From Sphingomonas phyllosphaerae 5.2 (GTDB lineage: Bacteria; Pseudomonadota; Alphaproteobacteria; Sphingomonadales; Sphingomonadaceae): DNA of 64,000 bases. The notes below the pieces were generated by a model. The model was not told the origin of the DNA and ran no database searches. It saw only the letters and a program-made list of their open reading frames with translations. Below are positions 47,182-54,820 of this stretch, piece by piece. The position numbers and the translations under genes are program-made. The stretch spans positions 2,390,501 to 2,454,500 of the forward strand of contig NZ_ATTI01000001.1 of NCBI RefSeq assembly GCF_000419605.1. The letters run 5' to 3'. How positions within the stretch are numbered: position 1 is the first letter of the stretch; each line of letters starts with the position of its first letter.

Positions 47182-47277
47182 TCAGCCGTGGCAGGCACAG
47201 CCGGCATGTCCGCACCCGTCGCCGCCGGCGTGATGCCCGACGCACGAATCGCTGCAGAAGCTGCGGCCCTCGGCCAT
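47182..47277 (-). CDS. Short metallothionein-like protein (C-terminal half of the SmtA/BmtA fold)
   Basis: This 31-residue ORF reads FCSDSCVGHHAGGDGCG then HAGCACHG at its end. It closely matches the C-terminal half of bacterial metallothioneins (in cyanobacterial SmtA the corresponding end is CCEACADGH..GCGHTGCNCHG), with five Cys and four His that would bind Zn2+ or Cd2+. The N-terminal C-x-C-x2-C-x-C half is not visible upstream; an in-frame GTG 39 bases before could add 13 residues without Cys pairs. It may be a minimal variant, or a truncated gene. ATG 47277 has no strong ribosome site. Confidence 0.5.
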   Translation of the reverse strand: MAEGRSFCSDSCVGHHAGGDGCGHAGCACHG

Positions 47278-47405
47278 GAAGCAGATCAAGAAAGCGGCAG
47301 GTCGCACCCCTTGTTCGTCAGCGCGCCGTGTTATATCAACAATACAGTTGAAAGTGCTGGCGCATCGCGGGACAATGCGGTGCGCAGGATAAGGATGACG
47401 TGACG

Positions 47406-48611
47406 ATGGCGACCGCTCCGAACGACGCGACCGAGCCGACGCTGGTCCTGACCCCGCCCGATCCCGTGCCGCAGGTGCGCGCCGAAAAGGCTGCCGGGCT
47501 GGTGCCCGTCGACGACGGCAAGCGCAGCGAGCTGGAGCGGCGCGTCGACGCGTTCGTCGAGCAATTGATCGCCGAGGACGTCAACTCGCCCGAGTTCGGC
47601 AAGCGCGTCGATGCGATCACCGCCATGGGGCAGAAGGAAATCCGCGATGCGGCGGGCCAGTCCAACCGCTTCCTCGACCGCCCGGTACGCGCGATGGACC
47701 AGGAGGCCGGCGTCGGCAAGGATCTGGCCGAATTGCGCCGCGTCGTCGAGGATCTGGATCCGGGCAAGCGCGGCAAGCTGACCACACCGCAGAAGCTGTT
47801 CGGCGTGATCCCGTTCGGTAACAAGGTGCGCAATTATTTCGACGGCTACAAATCCGCGCAGACGCACATCGCCTCGATTCTGAAGAGCCTGGGCAGCGGC
47901 AAGGACGAGCTGCTGATGGACAATGCCGCGATCGATACCGAGCGCGCGAACCTGTGGACCGCGATGGGGCGGCTGGAACAGATGATCCATTTGTCGCGGA
48001 CGATGGATTCGCGGCTGGAGGACAAGGCCAACGAGCTCGACCACAGCGACCCGGCCAAGGCGAAGGCGATCCGCGAGACGGCGCTGTTCTACGCCCGGCA
48101 GCGCACGCAGGACCTGCTGACGCAGATGGCGGTGACGGTGCAGGGCTATCTGGCGCTGGACCTGGTCAAGAAGAACAACGTCGAGTTGATCAAGGGCGTC
48201 GACCGCGCGAGCACCACCACGGTCGCCGCGCTGCGCACCGCCGTGACGGTGGCGCAGGCGCTGACCAACCAGAAACTGGTGCTGGAGCAGATCACGCAGC
48301 TGAACGCGACCACCGCCGGGCTGATCGATTCGACCGGCAACCTGTTGCGCCAGAACACCGCGCGCATCCACGAGCAGGCGGCGGCGTCGACCATCCCGCT
48401 GGAGACGCTGCAACGTGCGTTCCAGAACATCTACGACACGATGGACGCGATCGACACGTTCAAGCTGAAGGCGCTCGACACGATGAAGGTCACCGTCGAC
48501 ACGCTGGGCAACGAAGTGGAAAAGTCGCGCGGCTATATCGCGCGGGCGGAGGGCGCGACGCAGAACCGGGTCGCGGGCGGGGCCGAGCAGTTCAAGCTGG
48601 AGTCGCTCTGA
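47406..48611 (+). CDS. Toxic anion resistance protein, TelA family
   Basis: The 401-residue soluble, helix-rich protein has the TelA core: LEDKANELDHSDPAKAKAIRE-like charged helices, ALFYARQRTQDLLTQMAVTVQGYLALDLVKKNN (in pieces) near residues 220-255, and LTNQKLVLEQITQLN..T..LI near 285. TelA/KlaA-type proteins are linked to tellurite and other toxic anion resistance, and to cell-envelope stress. It is followed at once by an XpaC-like gene, the usual partner. ATG 47406; GTG 47400 is an alternative closer to AAGGA. Confidence 0.92.
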   Translation: MATAPNDATEPTLVLTPPDPVPQVRAEKAAGLVPVDDGKRSELERRVDAFVEQLIAEDVNSPEFGKRVDAITAMGQKEIRDAAGQSNRFLDRPVRAMDQEAGVGKDLAELRRVVEDLDPGKRGKLTTPQKLFGVIPFGNKVRNYFDGYKSAQTHIASILKSLGSGKDELLMDNAAIDTERANLWTAMGRLEQMIHLSRTMDSRLEDKANELDHSDPAKAKAIRETALFYARQRTQDLLTQMAVTVQGYLALDLVKKNNVELIKGVDRASTTTVAALRTAVTVAQALTNQKLVLEQITQLNATTAGLIDSTGNLLRQNTARIHEQAAASTIPLETLQRAFQNIYDTMDAIDTFKLKALDTMKVTVDTLGNEVEKSRGYIARAEGATQNRVAGGAEQFKLESL

Positions 48612-48613
48612 TC

Positions 48614-49315
48614 ATGTCGAGCGACGTCGACGACGCGATCGCCGTCGCCCGGATCGCGCAGGAGCGGCGGCGCGGCGGCGATGTGCTCCCGCTGCAGCGC
48701 CGGTCGCGGCGCGGGCGCGGCGGGCGCAAGGCGCGCACGGTGGCGGTGGTCGCGGGGTCGGGGCTGATCCTCGCGGTCGCGATGCTGATGGGCCTGGGTG
48801 CGTTCGGGATGGTGGCGGTGGCGGCGCTGATCCTGGCGCTGACGATGCTGGTGCTGTTCGCGCCCGCGACTCCGGTGCCGACGCCGGAGCGGATCGCGAA
48901 ATCGGAGCTGAAGGCGCTGCCGGCGCAGGCGGCGCGGTGGCTTGATGCGCGCCGACCGGAATTGCCCGCGCCCGCGCTCGGCGTGCTGAACCAGCTCGAC
49001 ACGCGGCTCTACACGCTGGGCGTGCAGATCGCGGCGCTCGATGACGACAGCCCGCTGGCCGGCGAGTTGCGGCGGCTGGTCGGCGAGCAGCTGCCGGCGT
49101 TCGTCGACGATTACGCCCGCGTTCCGCCGCCGATGCGGACGAAGGCGCGCAACGGGATGACCCCCGACCAGCAACTGGTCGAGGGGCTGGGCGTGATCGA
49201 GCGCGAGCTGGGCGAGATCAGTGCCCGGCTGGCGCAGGGCGATCTCGACGCGCTGGAGACGAAGCGACGGTATCTCGGCATCAAGTACGAGGACGAGGCG
49301 CCCCCGGTCGCCTGA
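48614..49315 (+). CDS. XpaC-like protein (5-bromo-4-chloroindolyl phosphate hydrolysis family)
   Basis: The 233-residue protein has a short Arg-rich cytoplasmic start, a pair of membrane helices (about residues 44-85) and a helical cytoplasmic domain (LKALPAQAARWLDARRP; VLNQLDTRLYTLGVQ; LVEGLGVIERELGEIS). This is the XpaC family, found next to TelA in many bacteria. The family name comes from an old plate assay, and an enzymatic role is not proven. ATG 48614 lies two bases after the TelA stop. Confidence 0.82.
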   Translation: MSSDVDDAIAVARIAQERRRGGDVLPLQRRSRRGRGGRKARTVAVVAGSGLILAVAMLMGLGAFGMVAVAALILALTMLVLFAPATPVPTPERIAKSELKALPAQAARWLDARRPELPAPALGVLNQLDTRLYTLGVQIAALDDDSPLAGELRRLVGEQLPAFVDDYARVPPPMRTKARNGMTPDQQLVEGLGVIERELGEISARLAQGDLDALETKRRYLGIKYEDEAPPVA

Positions 49316-49458
49316 CCCTTCCGCCTGGCGCACCGCGTTGCCGTCGCGCGGCGCCACCGGGTGAACGAAGTCGACACGATCGCGTGCATCGCCCTCTTGA
49401 TCGGACGGCGTGCGCGTGTAGAGGAACGGGACGTCGGTTTCGGGCACGTCCCGGCCGC

Positions 49459-49534
49459 GGGCGCTTAGCTCAGCTGGTAGAGCGGCTCGTTTACACCGAG
49501 TAGGTCGGCGGTTCGAACCCGTCAGCGCCCACCA
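49459..49534 (+). tRNA. tRNA-Val (anticodon UAC)
   Basis: A complete cloverleaf: acceptor GGGCGCT paired with AGCGCCC, D-arm GCTC..AGCTGGTA..GAGC, anticodon stem GCTCG/CGAGT with loop TTTACAC (anticodon TAC), T-arm with TTCGAAC, discriminator A and an encoded CCA. It lies 143 bases after the XpaC-like gene. Antisense translation of this tRNA yields the well-known spurious 'ALTGSNRRPTRCKR' peptide. Confidence 0.97.
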
Positions 49535-49660
49535 TCCTTCCCCTGTTCGGTCGACGTCCGGGCTACGAAGGACGGCAGATCCCATTTTCGCGATGGCCGA
49601 TCATCCCGTCGCCACAGCTTCGCGCCGCGACGACGAGAGGCCGGCGACTGTCGATTCGGG

Positions 49661-50587
49661 CTAGACCAGCGGCAGTCGCGCCTCGACCAAGGCCGCGACG
49701 TAGCGGTGCATCGCGCCGGCGGCGTCGTCGGTCAGCCCGACGAAGGCGCGGCGGCGGTCGTCCGGGTCGGGCGCGCGATCGAGCAGGCGCGCGGCGGTGA
49801 GCTTGCCGATCCAGCGCAGCGCGGTGGTCGGCGCGACGGCCGCGGCGATGCACAGGCTGGACACGGAGACGCGCCCGCCTTCAAGCCGCGCGGCGAACAG
49901 GTCGAGCAGCATATCCCAGGCCGGGTCCTCGAACAGCCCCGATCCGAAAAAGCGATCACGCAGACGCCGCGCGCGCAGCACGTCGCGGACGGTGCCGGCG
50001 GTGACGTTCGCCTCCGGGGGCGGCGCCGCGAAGGTCATGCGGCGTTCCTCGGCACGCCCGCCGCCATCGCGCTCGCCAAGTTGGGCGAGCATCTCGGCGA
50101 TGCGCGCGATCTCGGCATTGAGGCGCGCGAAACGTTCGCGGTCCTCGTCGCCGGCGCGCACCGCATCACCGCCGCGGGCAGAAGCGACCGCAAGCGCGCC
50201 GATCCACTCCGCCTGATCGGGCGCGCAGAGCAGTTGCACGCCATCGATCGTGTCACCAAGCGCGGCGACGACCAGGTCGATCTGCGCGACGCTCATCGCG
50301 ACGATGCTGCGCCACGCCCGTGCCTGCGCCAGTGCGGCGACGCTGCCGACCACGGCGTGCGCCAGTTCGTCGTTGGCACCCTCCAGATCGAGCACGACGA
50401 CCGGCGCGGGCGCGGGCGCGGGTAGCGCCGCGAACGCGTCGGCAGCTTCCTCCAGAGCGACATGCGTCGTCACCTGCCCGCCGATCAACGCGATCGCCTC
50501 CTGCGCGGCGGCGCCGCCGAGCGCATCGACCGTCGCCAGCACGAACGGCGTCGTGCGGGCGCCTGCGAACCCGAACATGCTCGCCAT
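49661..50587 (-). CDS. MarR-like winged-helix protein with unknown N-terminal domain
   Basis: The 308-residue protein has two parts. Residues 1-180 are Ala/Val-rich with VVVLDLEGANDELAHAVVGSVAALA and MSVAQIDLVVAALGDTIDG, with no family I recognise. Residues about 200-305 form a MarR-type winged helix: VSVSSLCIAAAVAPTTALRWIGKL, then LLDRAPDPDDRRRAFVGLTDDA (in pieces), which is the recognition helix plus wing. It starts three bases after pntB, so it is the last gene of the transhydrogenase operon and may regulate it or another target. Confidence 0.8.
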   Translation of the reverse strand: MASMFGFAGARTTPFVLATVDALGGAAAQEAIALIGGQVTTHVALEEAADAFAALPAPAPAPVVVLDLEGANDELAHAVVGSVAALAQARAWRSIVAMSVAQIDLVVAALGDTIDGVQLLCAPDQAEWIGALAVASARGGDAVRAGDEDRERFARLNAEIARIAEMLAQLGERDGGGRAEERRMTFAAPPPEANVTAGTVRDVLRARRLRDRFFGSGLFEDPAWDMLLDLFAARLEGGRVSVSSLCIAAAVAPTTALRWIGKLTAARLLDRAPDPDDRRRAFVGLTDDAAGAMHRYVAALVEARLPLV

Positions 50588-50590
50588 GGC

Positions 50591-52084
50591 TCAGTCGAGC
50601 GCCTTGACGATATCTTCCACCATCTTCTTGGCGTCGGCGAGGAGCATCATGGTATTGTCCCTATAGAAAACGTCGTTGTCGACGCCGGCATAGCCGACCC
50701 CGCCCATCGAGCGCTTCACGAACAGCACCGTTTTGGCCTTTTCGACGTCGAGCACGGGCATCCCGTAGATCGGCGACGTCTTGTCGGTTTTCGCCGCCGG
50801 ATTGGTGACGTCGTTCGCGCCGATCACGAACGCGACGTCGGTCTGCGCGAACTCGGAATTGATGTCCTCGAGCTCGAACACCTCGTCGTAGGGAACGTTC
50901 GCCTCGGCCAGCAACACGTTCATATGCCCCGGCATCCGACCGGCGACCGGGTGGATGGCGTATTTCACGCGCACCCCCTCGGCCTTCAATTTGTCCGCCA
51001 TCTCGCGCAACACGTGCTGCGCCTGCGCCACCGCCATGCCATAGCCGGGAACGATGATGACCTGCTCGGCCTGGCTCATCAGGAAGGCGGCATCCTCGGC
51101 CGAACCGCGCTTCCACGGTCGGTCCGTTTTGGTTGCACCTCCGCCGCCCGCCGACGCTTCCGCCCCGAAGCCGCCGGCAATCACGCTGAGGAAGCTGCGG
51201 TTCATCGCGCGGCACATGATGTAGCTGAGGATCGCGCCCGACGACCCGACCAGCGCGCCGGTGATGATCATGGCGCTGTTGTGGAGCGTGAAGCCCATCG
51301 CGGCGGCGGCCCACCCCGAATAGCTGTTGAGCATCGATACCACGACCGGCATGTCCGCGCCGCCGATCGGGACGATCAGCAGAAAGCCGATCGCGAACGA
51401 CAGGATCGTGATCGTCCAGAACACCCACGGGCTCTGGTCGACCGTGAAATAGCCGACCAGCGCGACGATCGCGGCGAGCACCGCAAGGTTGATGACGTGC
51501 CGCGCTGGCAGCAGGATCGGCGTACCGCCCATGTTGCCGTTGAGCTTCAGGAAGGCGATGACGCTTCCCGAGAAAGTGATCGCGCCGATCGCGACGCCAA
51601 GCCCCATCTCGATGCGACTGACCGGGTTGATGAGCGCGAGCGCGCCATCGGGGGTGAGCACCGGCACCGCGATACCGAAGGCGACGGGATTGAGGAAGGC
51701 GGCGGCAGCGACCAGCACTGCGGCGAGCCCGACGAGGCTGTGGAAGGCGGCGACAAGCTGCGGCATCGCGGTCATCGCGATACGGCGCGCGGTGGTGATG
51801 CCGATCGCGGCGCCCAGCGCGATCGCGGCGACGATCTCGAACACCGCCAGCGTGTCGACGGTGGAAAGCAAGGCGGTGAAGTCAGCGCCCTCGACCAGCA
51901 CTGTCGTCGTCGGCACGTGCGTGACCAGCGTGGTGACCACCGCAATCGCCATGCCGATCATGCCGAAGCGATTGCCGCGCTGGCTGGTGGTCGGGCTGGA
52001 CAGGCCGCGCAGCGCGAGGATGAAGCACACGCCTGCGACGAGGTACGCGAAGGCGACCCATGGATTGACGGCGACGTGTTGCAC
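50591..52084 (-). CDS. pntB: NAD(P) transhydrogenase subunit beta (PntB)
   Basis: The 497-residue subunit has nine or so membrane helices forming most of the proton channel (residues 1-270; MGLGVAIGAITFSGSVIAFLKLNG) and a C-terminal NADP(H)-binding domain III with VPGYGMAVAQAQH (near 350) and VIGANDVTNPAA. With PntAA and PntAB it couples H+ entry to NADH-to-NADP+ hydride transfer. GTG 52084 follows GGGGGAG. A strong hairpin lies between it and the PntAB gene. Confidence 0.95.
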   Translation of the reverse strand: MQHVAVNPWVAFAYLVAGVCFILALRGLSSPTTSQRGNRFGMIGMAIAVVTTLVTHVPTTTVLVEGADFTALLSTVDTLAVFEIVAAIALGAAIGITTARRIAMTAMPQLVAAFHSLVGLAAVLVAAAAFLNPVAFGIAVPVLTPDGALALINPVSRIEMGLGVAIGAITFSGSVIAFLKLNGNMGGTPILLPARHVINLAVLAAIVALVGYFTVDQSPWVFWTITILSFAIGFLLIVPIGGADMPVVVSMLNSYSGWAAAAMGFTLHNSAMIITGALVGSSGAILSYIMCRAMNRSFLSVIAGGFGAEASAGGGGATKTDRPWKRGSAEDAAFLMSQAEQVIIVPGYGMAVAQAQHVLREMADKLKAEGVRVKYAIHPVAGRMPGHMNVLLAEANVPYDEVFELEDINSEFAQTDVAFVIGANDVTNPAAKTDKTSPIYGMPVLDVEKAKTVLFVKRSMGGVGYAGVDNDVFYRDNTMMLLADAKKMVEDIVKALD

Positions 52085-52106
52085 TAGGCTCTGCTCCCCC
52101 GGGGTC

Positions 52107-52126
52107 GCCCCTGCGCCGGCAGGGGC
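52107..52126. other. Hairpin just upstream of pntB
   Basis: A perfect eight-base stem (GCCCCTGC / GCAGGGGC) with a GCCG loop lies 23 bases before the pntB start. On the operon strand it has no U-tract, so it may be a processing or attenuation structure; on the other strand it is followed by CTGTCTTTGTTT and could stop antisense transcription. Confidence 0.4.
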
Positions 52127-52232
52127 CTGTCTTTGTTTCGTGCTTCGTTCGTTCGATACTTGGGCGACGCCGCTGTGTCCGGCCTCGTTCTTCGACTACG
52201 CCGACATGGGCCGCCGCCGGCGTACGGCAGCG

Positions 52233-52544
52233 TCAATGCTTCGCCGCCGGGCGTTCCTTCTTCTTGTACATCGCCAGCATCCGGTGCGTGACCGCGAAGC
52301 CGCCGAAGATGTTGATGCTGGCCAGCACCACCGCCAGCAATCCCAGCCACTTGCCGGCCAGGCTGCCCGCCATCCCGACACTTGGCGCCGCGCTGGCGAT
52401 CAGCGCACCGACGATGATGACGCTGGAGATCGCGTTGGTCACCGCCATCAACGGCGTGTGCAGCGCGGGCGTAACCGACCAGACGACGTAATAGCCCACG
52501 AAACAGGCCATGACGAAGATCGACAGGATCGCGATGAAGTCCAT
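52233..52544 (-). CDS. pntAB: NAD(P) transhydrogenase subunit alpha part 2 (PntAB)
   Basis: This 103-residue membrane subunit has three to four helices and the domain II motif VWSVTPALHTPLMAVTNAISSVI of split alpha subunits. It provides the first channel helices of proton-translocating transhydrogenase. Alphaproteobacteria typically carry alpha as two genes, as seen here. ATG 52544 follows AAATAGGGGG. Two small genes separate it from pntAA, which is not the usual compact arrangement. Confidence 0.95.
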   Translation of the reverse strand: MDFIAILSIFVMACFVGYYVVWSVTPALHTPLMAVTNAISSVIIVGALIASAAPSVGMAGSLAGKWLGLLAVVLASINIFGGFAVTHRMLAMYKKKERPAAKH

Positions 52545-52561
52545 GAAAGCCCCCTATTTCC

Positions 52562-52930
52562 TCAGCGCTGGCCCAGCACCAGCCCAGCCAGCAGACGATG
52601 GATCGCGGCCGGGTCGGCGTTGCGGCTGACCTTCAGCGTCAGCGGCCCCAGCGCGCTCGACACCCAGATACGCAACTCCGAGTCGACATCGAAGGTGCCC
52701 GCACTCTCGACCGCGAAGCGCGTGATCGAGCGGTAAGGCACGCTCTCGAACGATACCTTCGATCCGGTCAGCCCCTGCACATCGACCAGCACGAAGCGAT
52801 AGTTGGTGAGAAAGGCGGTGTCCCGCAGCGAGCGAAAGGCGGCGAGCACTTCCTCGCCATCGATCAACGCATGGCCGAACCTCTCGCGGATCTCCGCGGG
52901 TTCGACCTCGTGGCTCGCAAACAATCCCAT
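52562..52930 (-). CDS. PH domain-containing protein (bacterial PH, YvbH/bPH_1 type)
   Basis: The 122-residue protein is one bacterial PH domain: LIDGEEVLAAFRSLRDTAFLTNYRFVLVDVQG (in pieces, near residues 20-52), SFESVPYRSITRFAVESAGTFDVDSELRIWV, and a C-terminal helix ADPAAIHRLLAGLVLG. This family is annotated as 'PH domain-containing protein' and has no assigned function. It lies inside the transhydrogenase operon, 17 bases before pntAB. Confidence 0.85.
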   Translation of the reverse strand: MGLFASHEVEPAEIRERFGHALIDGEEVLAAFRSLRDTAFLTNYRFVLVDVQGLTGSKVSFESVPYRSITRFAVESAGTFDVDSELRIWVSSALGPLTLKVSRNADPAAIHRLLAGLVLGQR

Positions 52931-52947
52931 GCCCGCCCCCTCTCGGA

Positions 52948-53433
52948 TCAGTCGCGCGGTGCCACGAGCGTACGATCGCGAATCGCGGCCATCTCCGCGA
53001 AGATACGGTCGCCCTCGGTGAAAAGCTCGGTACGATCGCGCATCTGCTCGTCGGCAACGCGGCGCGCCTCCGCACGCGCGACGCGGCGGCGCTGCGCGGC
53101 CGTCTTCACTGCGCCGGGCGGCGGCGGCGGCAACGGCGGGCGCGCGCAATCGTAGGTGGTCTTGCGATCGTGCTTCATACGGTCCGCCACCGCATCGGCA
53201 TAGACGCCGGCGAGCTTCGTCCCCTGCAGCGAGCGGACGAACGCGGCATCGCGCTCGGCATTCTGCGTCCGATAGGCGTCGACCAGTTCGGGCATGCAAT
53301 GCGGCACGACGAACATCTGGTAGCGGTCGACGAGATCGTAGAACGCCTTGCGGTCCGCCTTGGCGGGCGATTCCGCCGCCAGCGGCGCGGCGAACAGCAG
53401 CCCCAGCGCCGCGACCGCCGCCCGCCACGTCAC
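52948..53433 (-). CDS. Secreted hypothetical protein within the transhydrogenase operon
   Basis: The 161-residue product has a signal peptide ending APLAAE, a helical region with two Cys (VVPHCMPEL and TYDCARPP), then a proline run PPPPPPG and a charged helix rich in Arg/Ala/Glu. No domain is recognised. The two Cys, about 60 residues apart, could form a disulfide in the periplasm. GTG 53433 overlaps the pntAA stop as GTGA, so translation is coupled. Confidence 0.75.
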   Translation of the reverse strand: MTWRAAVAALGLLFAAPLAAESPAKADRKAFYDLVDRYQMFVVPHCMPELVDAYRTQNAERDAAFVRSLQGTKLAGVYADAVADRMKHDRKTTYDCARPPLPPPPPGAVKTAAQRRRVARAEARRVADEQMRDRTELFTEGDRIFAEMAAIRDRTLVAPRD

Positions 53434-54551
53434 GCCAGCAACCGCGGGTTGACGACCTGACCGCCGCGCGTCAGCCGGACCGCATCGCCGATCTCGTCGT
53501 CGAGCACCGGGCGCCCCTGTTCCTTGTCCCAGAAGGTCGAGAGGAAATTGTAGAGGTTGCGCGCGAACAGCGCCGAGGCGTCGGCCGGAAGCCGGCCGGC
53601 AACGTTGCGGTGGCCGACGATCTTGACGCCGTGCCGATCGACGATCTCGCCCGCGACCGCACCCTCGACGTTGCCGCCCTGCTCCACCGCGAGGTCGATC
53701 ACGACGGAGCCGGGGCGCATCGACGCCAATTGCGCGTCGCTGACCAGCCGCGGTGCGGCGCGGCCGGGGATCAACGCGGTGGTGATGACGATATCCTGCC
53801 TGGCGATGTGCGCCGACACCAGTTCGGCCTGCGCCGCCTGATATTCGGGCGACATCTCGCCGGCATAGCCGCCCGCGCCCTCGCCCTCGATCCCGGCGAC
53901 GTTCTCGACGAAGATCGGCTTGGCGCCGAGCGACTGGATCTGTTCCTTCGTGGCGGAGCGCACATCGGTGGCCGAGACCTGCGCGCCCAGCCGCCGAGCG
54001 GTGGCGATCGCCTGCAGCCCGGCGACTCCGACGCCCATCACGAACACGCGCGCGGCGCTGATCGTGCCTGCCGCGGTCATCATCATCGGGAAAGCGCGGC
54101 CATATTCGGCAGCGGCGTCGAGAACCGCCTTGTAGCCGGCCAGATTCGACTGCGACGACAGGATGTCCATCGACTGCGCGCGCGTGATGCGCGGCATGAA
54201 CTCCATGGCCAGCGCCTCCAGCCCGGCGGCGGCATAGCCATCGACACGCGCGCGCTCACCGAACGGATTGAGCCCCGCAACCACCCATGCCCCCGGCGCG
54301 ACCCCGGCGAGCGACGCCGGGTCCGGCCCCTGCACGCCCAGCACGATATCGGCACCGGCCAGCGTCGCGGCACGATCGCCGACGGTCGCGCCCGCGGCGG
54401 CGTAATCGGCATCCGCACAGGAGGCGGCGGCACCGGCTCCCGCCTCCACCGCCAGCGTCGCGCCCAGTGCGGCGAATTTCTTCACCGTTTCCGGCGTTGC
54501 CGCTACCCGGCGCTCTCCGGGAGCCTGCTCCCGCGCGACCGCGATCTTCAC
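53430..54551 (-). CDS. pntAA: NAD(P) transhydrogenase subunit alpha part 1 (PntAA)
   Basis: The 373-residue soluble domain I binds NAD(H). It has KIAVAREQAPGERRVAATPETV at the start, the alanine-dehydrogenase-like GVGVAGLQAIATARRLGAQVSATDVR Rossmann motif near residues 173-198 (in pieces) and the mobile loop GGYAGEMSPEYQ near 230. Start is GTG 54551, eight bases after the coxIV-like stop. The following secreted-protein gene overlaps its stop. Confidence 0.95.
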   Translation of the reverse strand: MKIAVAREQAPGERRVAATPETVKKFAALGATLAVEAGAGAAASCADADYAAAGATVGDRAATLAGADIVLGVQGPDPASLAGVAPGAWVVAGLNPFGERARVDGYAAAGLEALAMEFMPRITRAQSMDILSSQSNLAGYKAVLDAAAEYGRAFPMMMTAAGTISAARVFVMGVGVAGLQAIATARRLGAQVSATDVRSATKEQIQSLGAKPIFVENVAGIEGEGAGGYAGEMSPEYQAAQAELVSAHIARQDIVITTALIPGRAAPRLVSDAQLASMRPGSVVIDLAVEQGGNVEGAVAGEIVDRHGVKIVGHRNVAGRLPADASALFARNLYNFLSTFWDKEQGRPVLDDEIGDAVRLTRGGQVVNPRLLA

Positions 54552-54558
54552 CGCGCGG

Positions 54559-54681
54559 CTACGAGATCAGCCAGATGACGAGAAAGGCGAGCAGGAAACA
54601 TGCGACCGCGCCGTATTTGAGCATTCCGATCATGCTCGTATACGTGGACTCATGTGCCTTCAGATCGGCAGGTTCGGCCAT
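54559..54681 (-). CDS. aa3-type cytochrome c oxidase subunit IV (40 aa)
   Basis: This 40-residue microprotein (AEPADLKAHESTYTSMIG then MLKYGAVACFLLAFLVIWLIS) has one C-terminal membrane helix and the H-x-ST-Y-x-x-M pattern of the bacterial aa3 oxidase subunit IV family, which caps the alphaproteobacterial aa3 oxidase. It is the first gene of the minus operon, eight bases before pntAA. It is too short for most gene finders, but the match to the family is good. The oxidase core genes are elsewhere. Confidence 0.85.
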   Translation of the reverse strand: MAEPADLKAHESTYTSMIGMLKYGAVACFLLAFLVIWLIS

Positions 54682-54820
54682 GGTGATCCTCTATCCCGTT
54701 TATCGGTTCGACATGACCGTAGATAAGCCGCCCCGAACAGGCAATACGGCCGCACGCGTCGCGACGGTCGGATTTAAGTCGCCCTTTACTCCGGGGCGCT
54801 AGGCCAGCATCGGACGAAAC

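Noticed and set aside
48533..49585. Minus frame containing ALTGSNRRPTRCKRAALP
   Set aside because: Classic spurious translation of the antisense strand of a tRNA.
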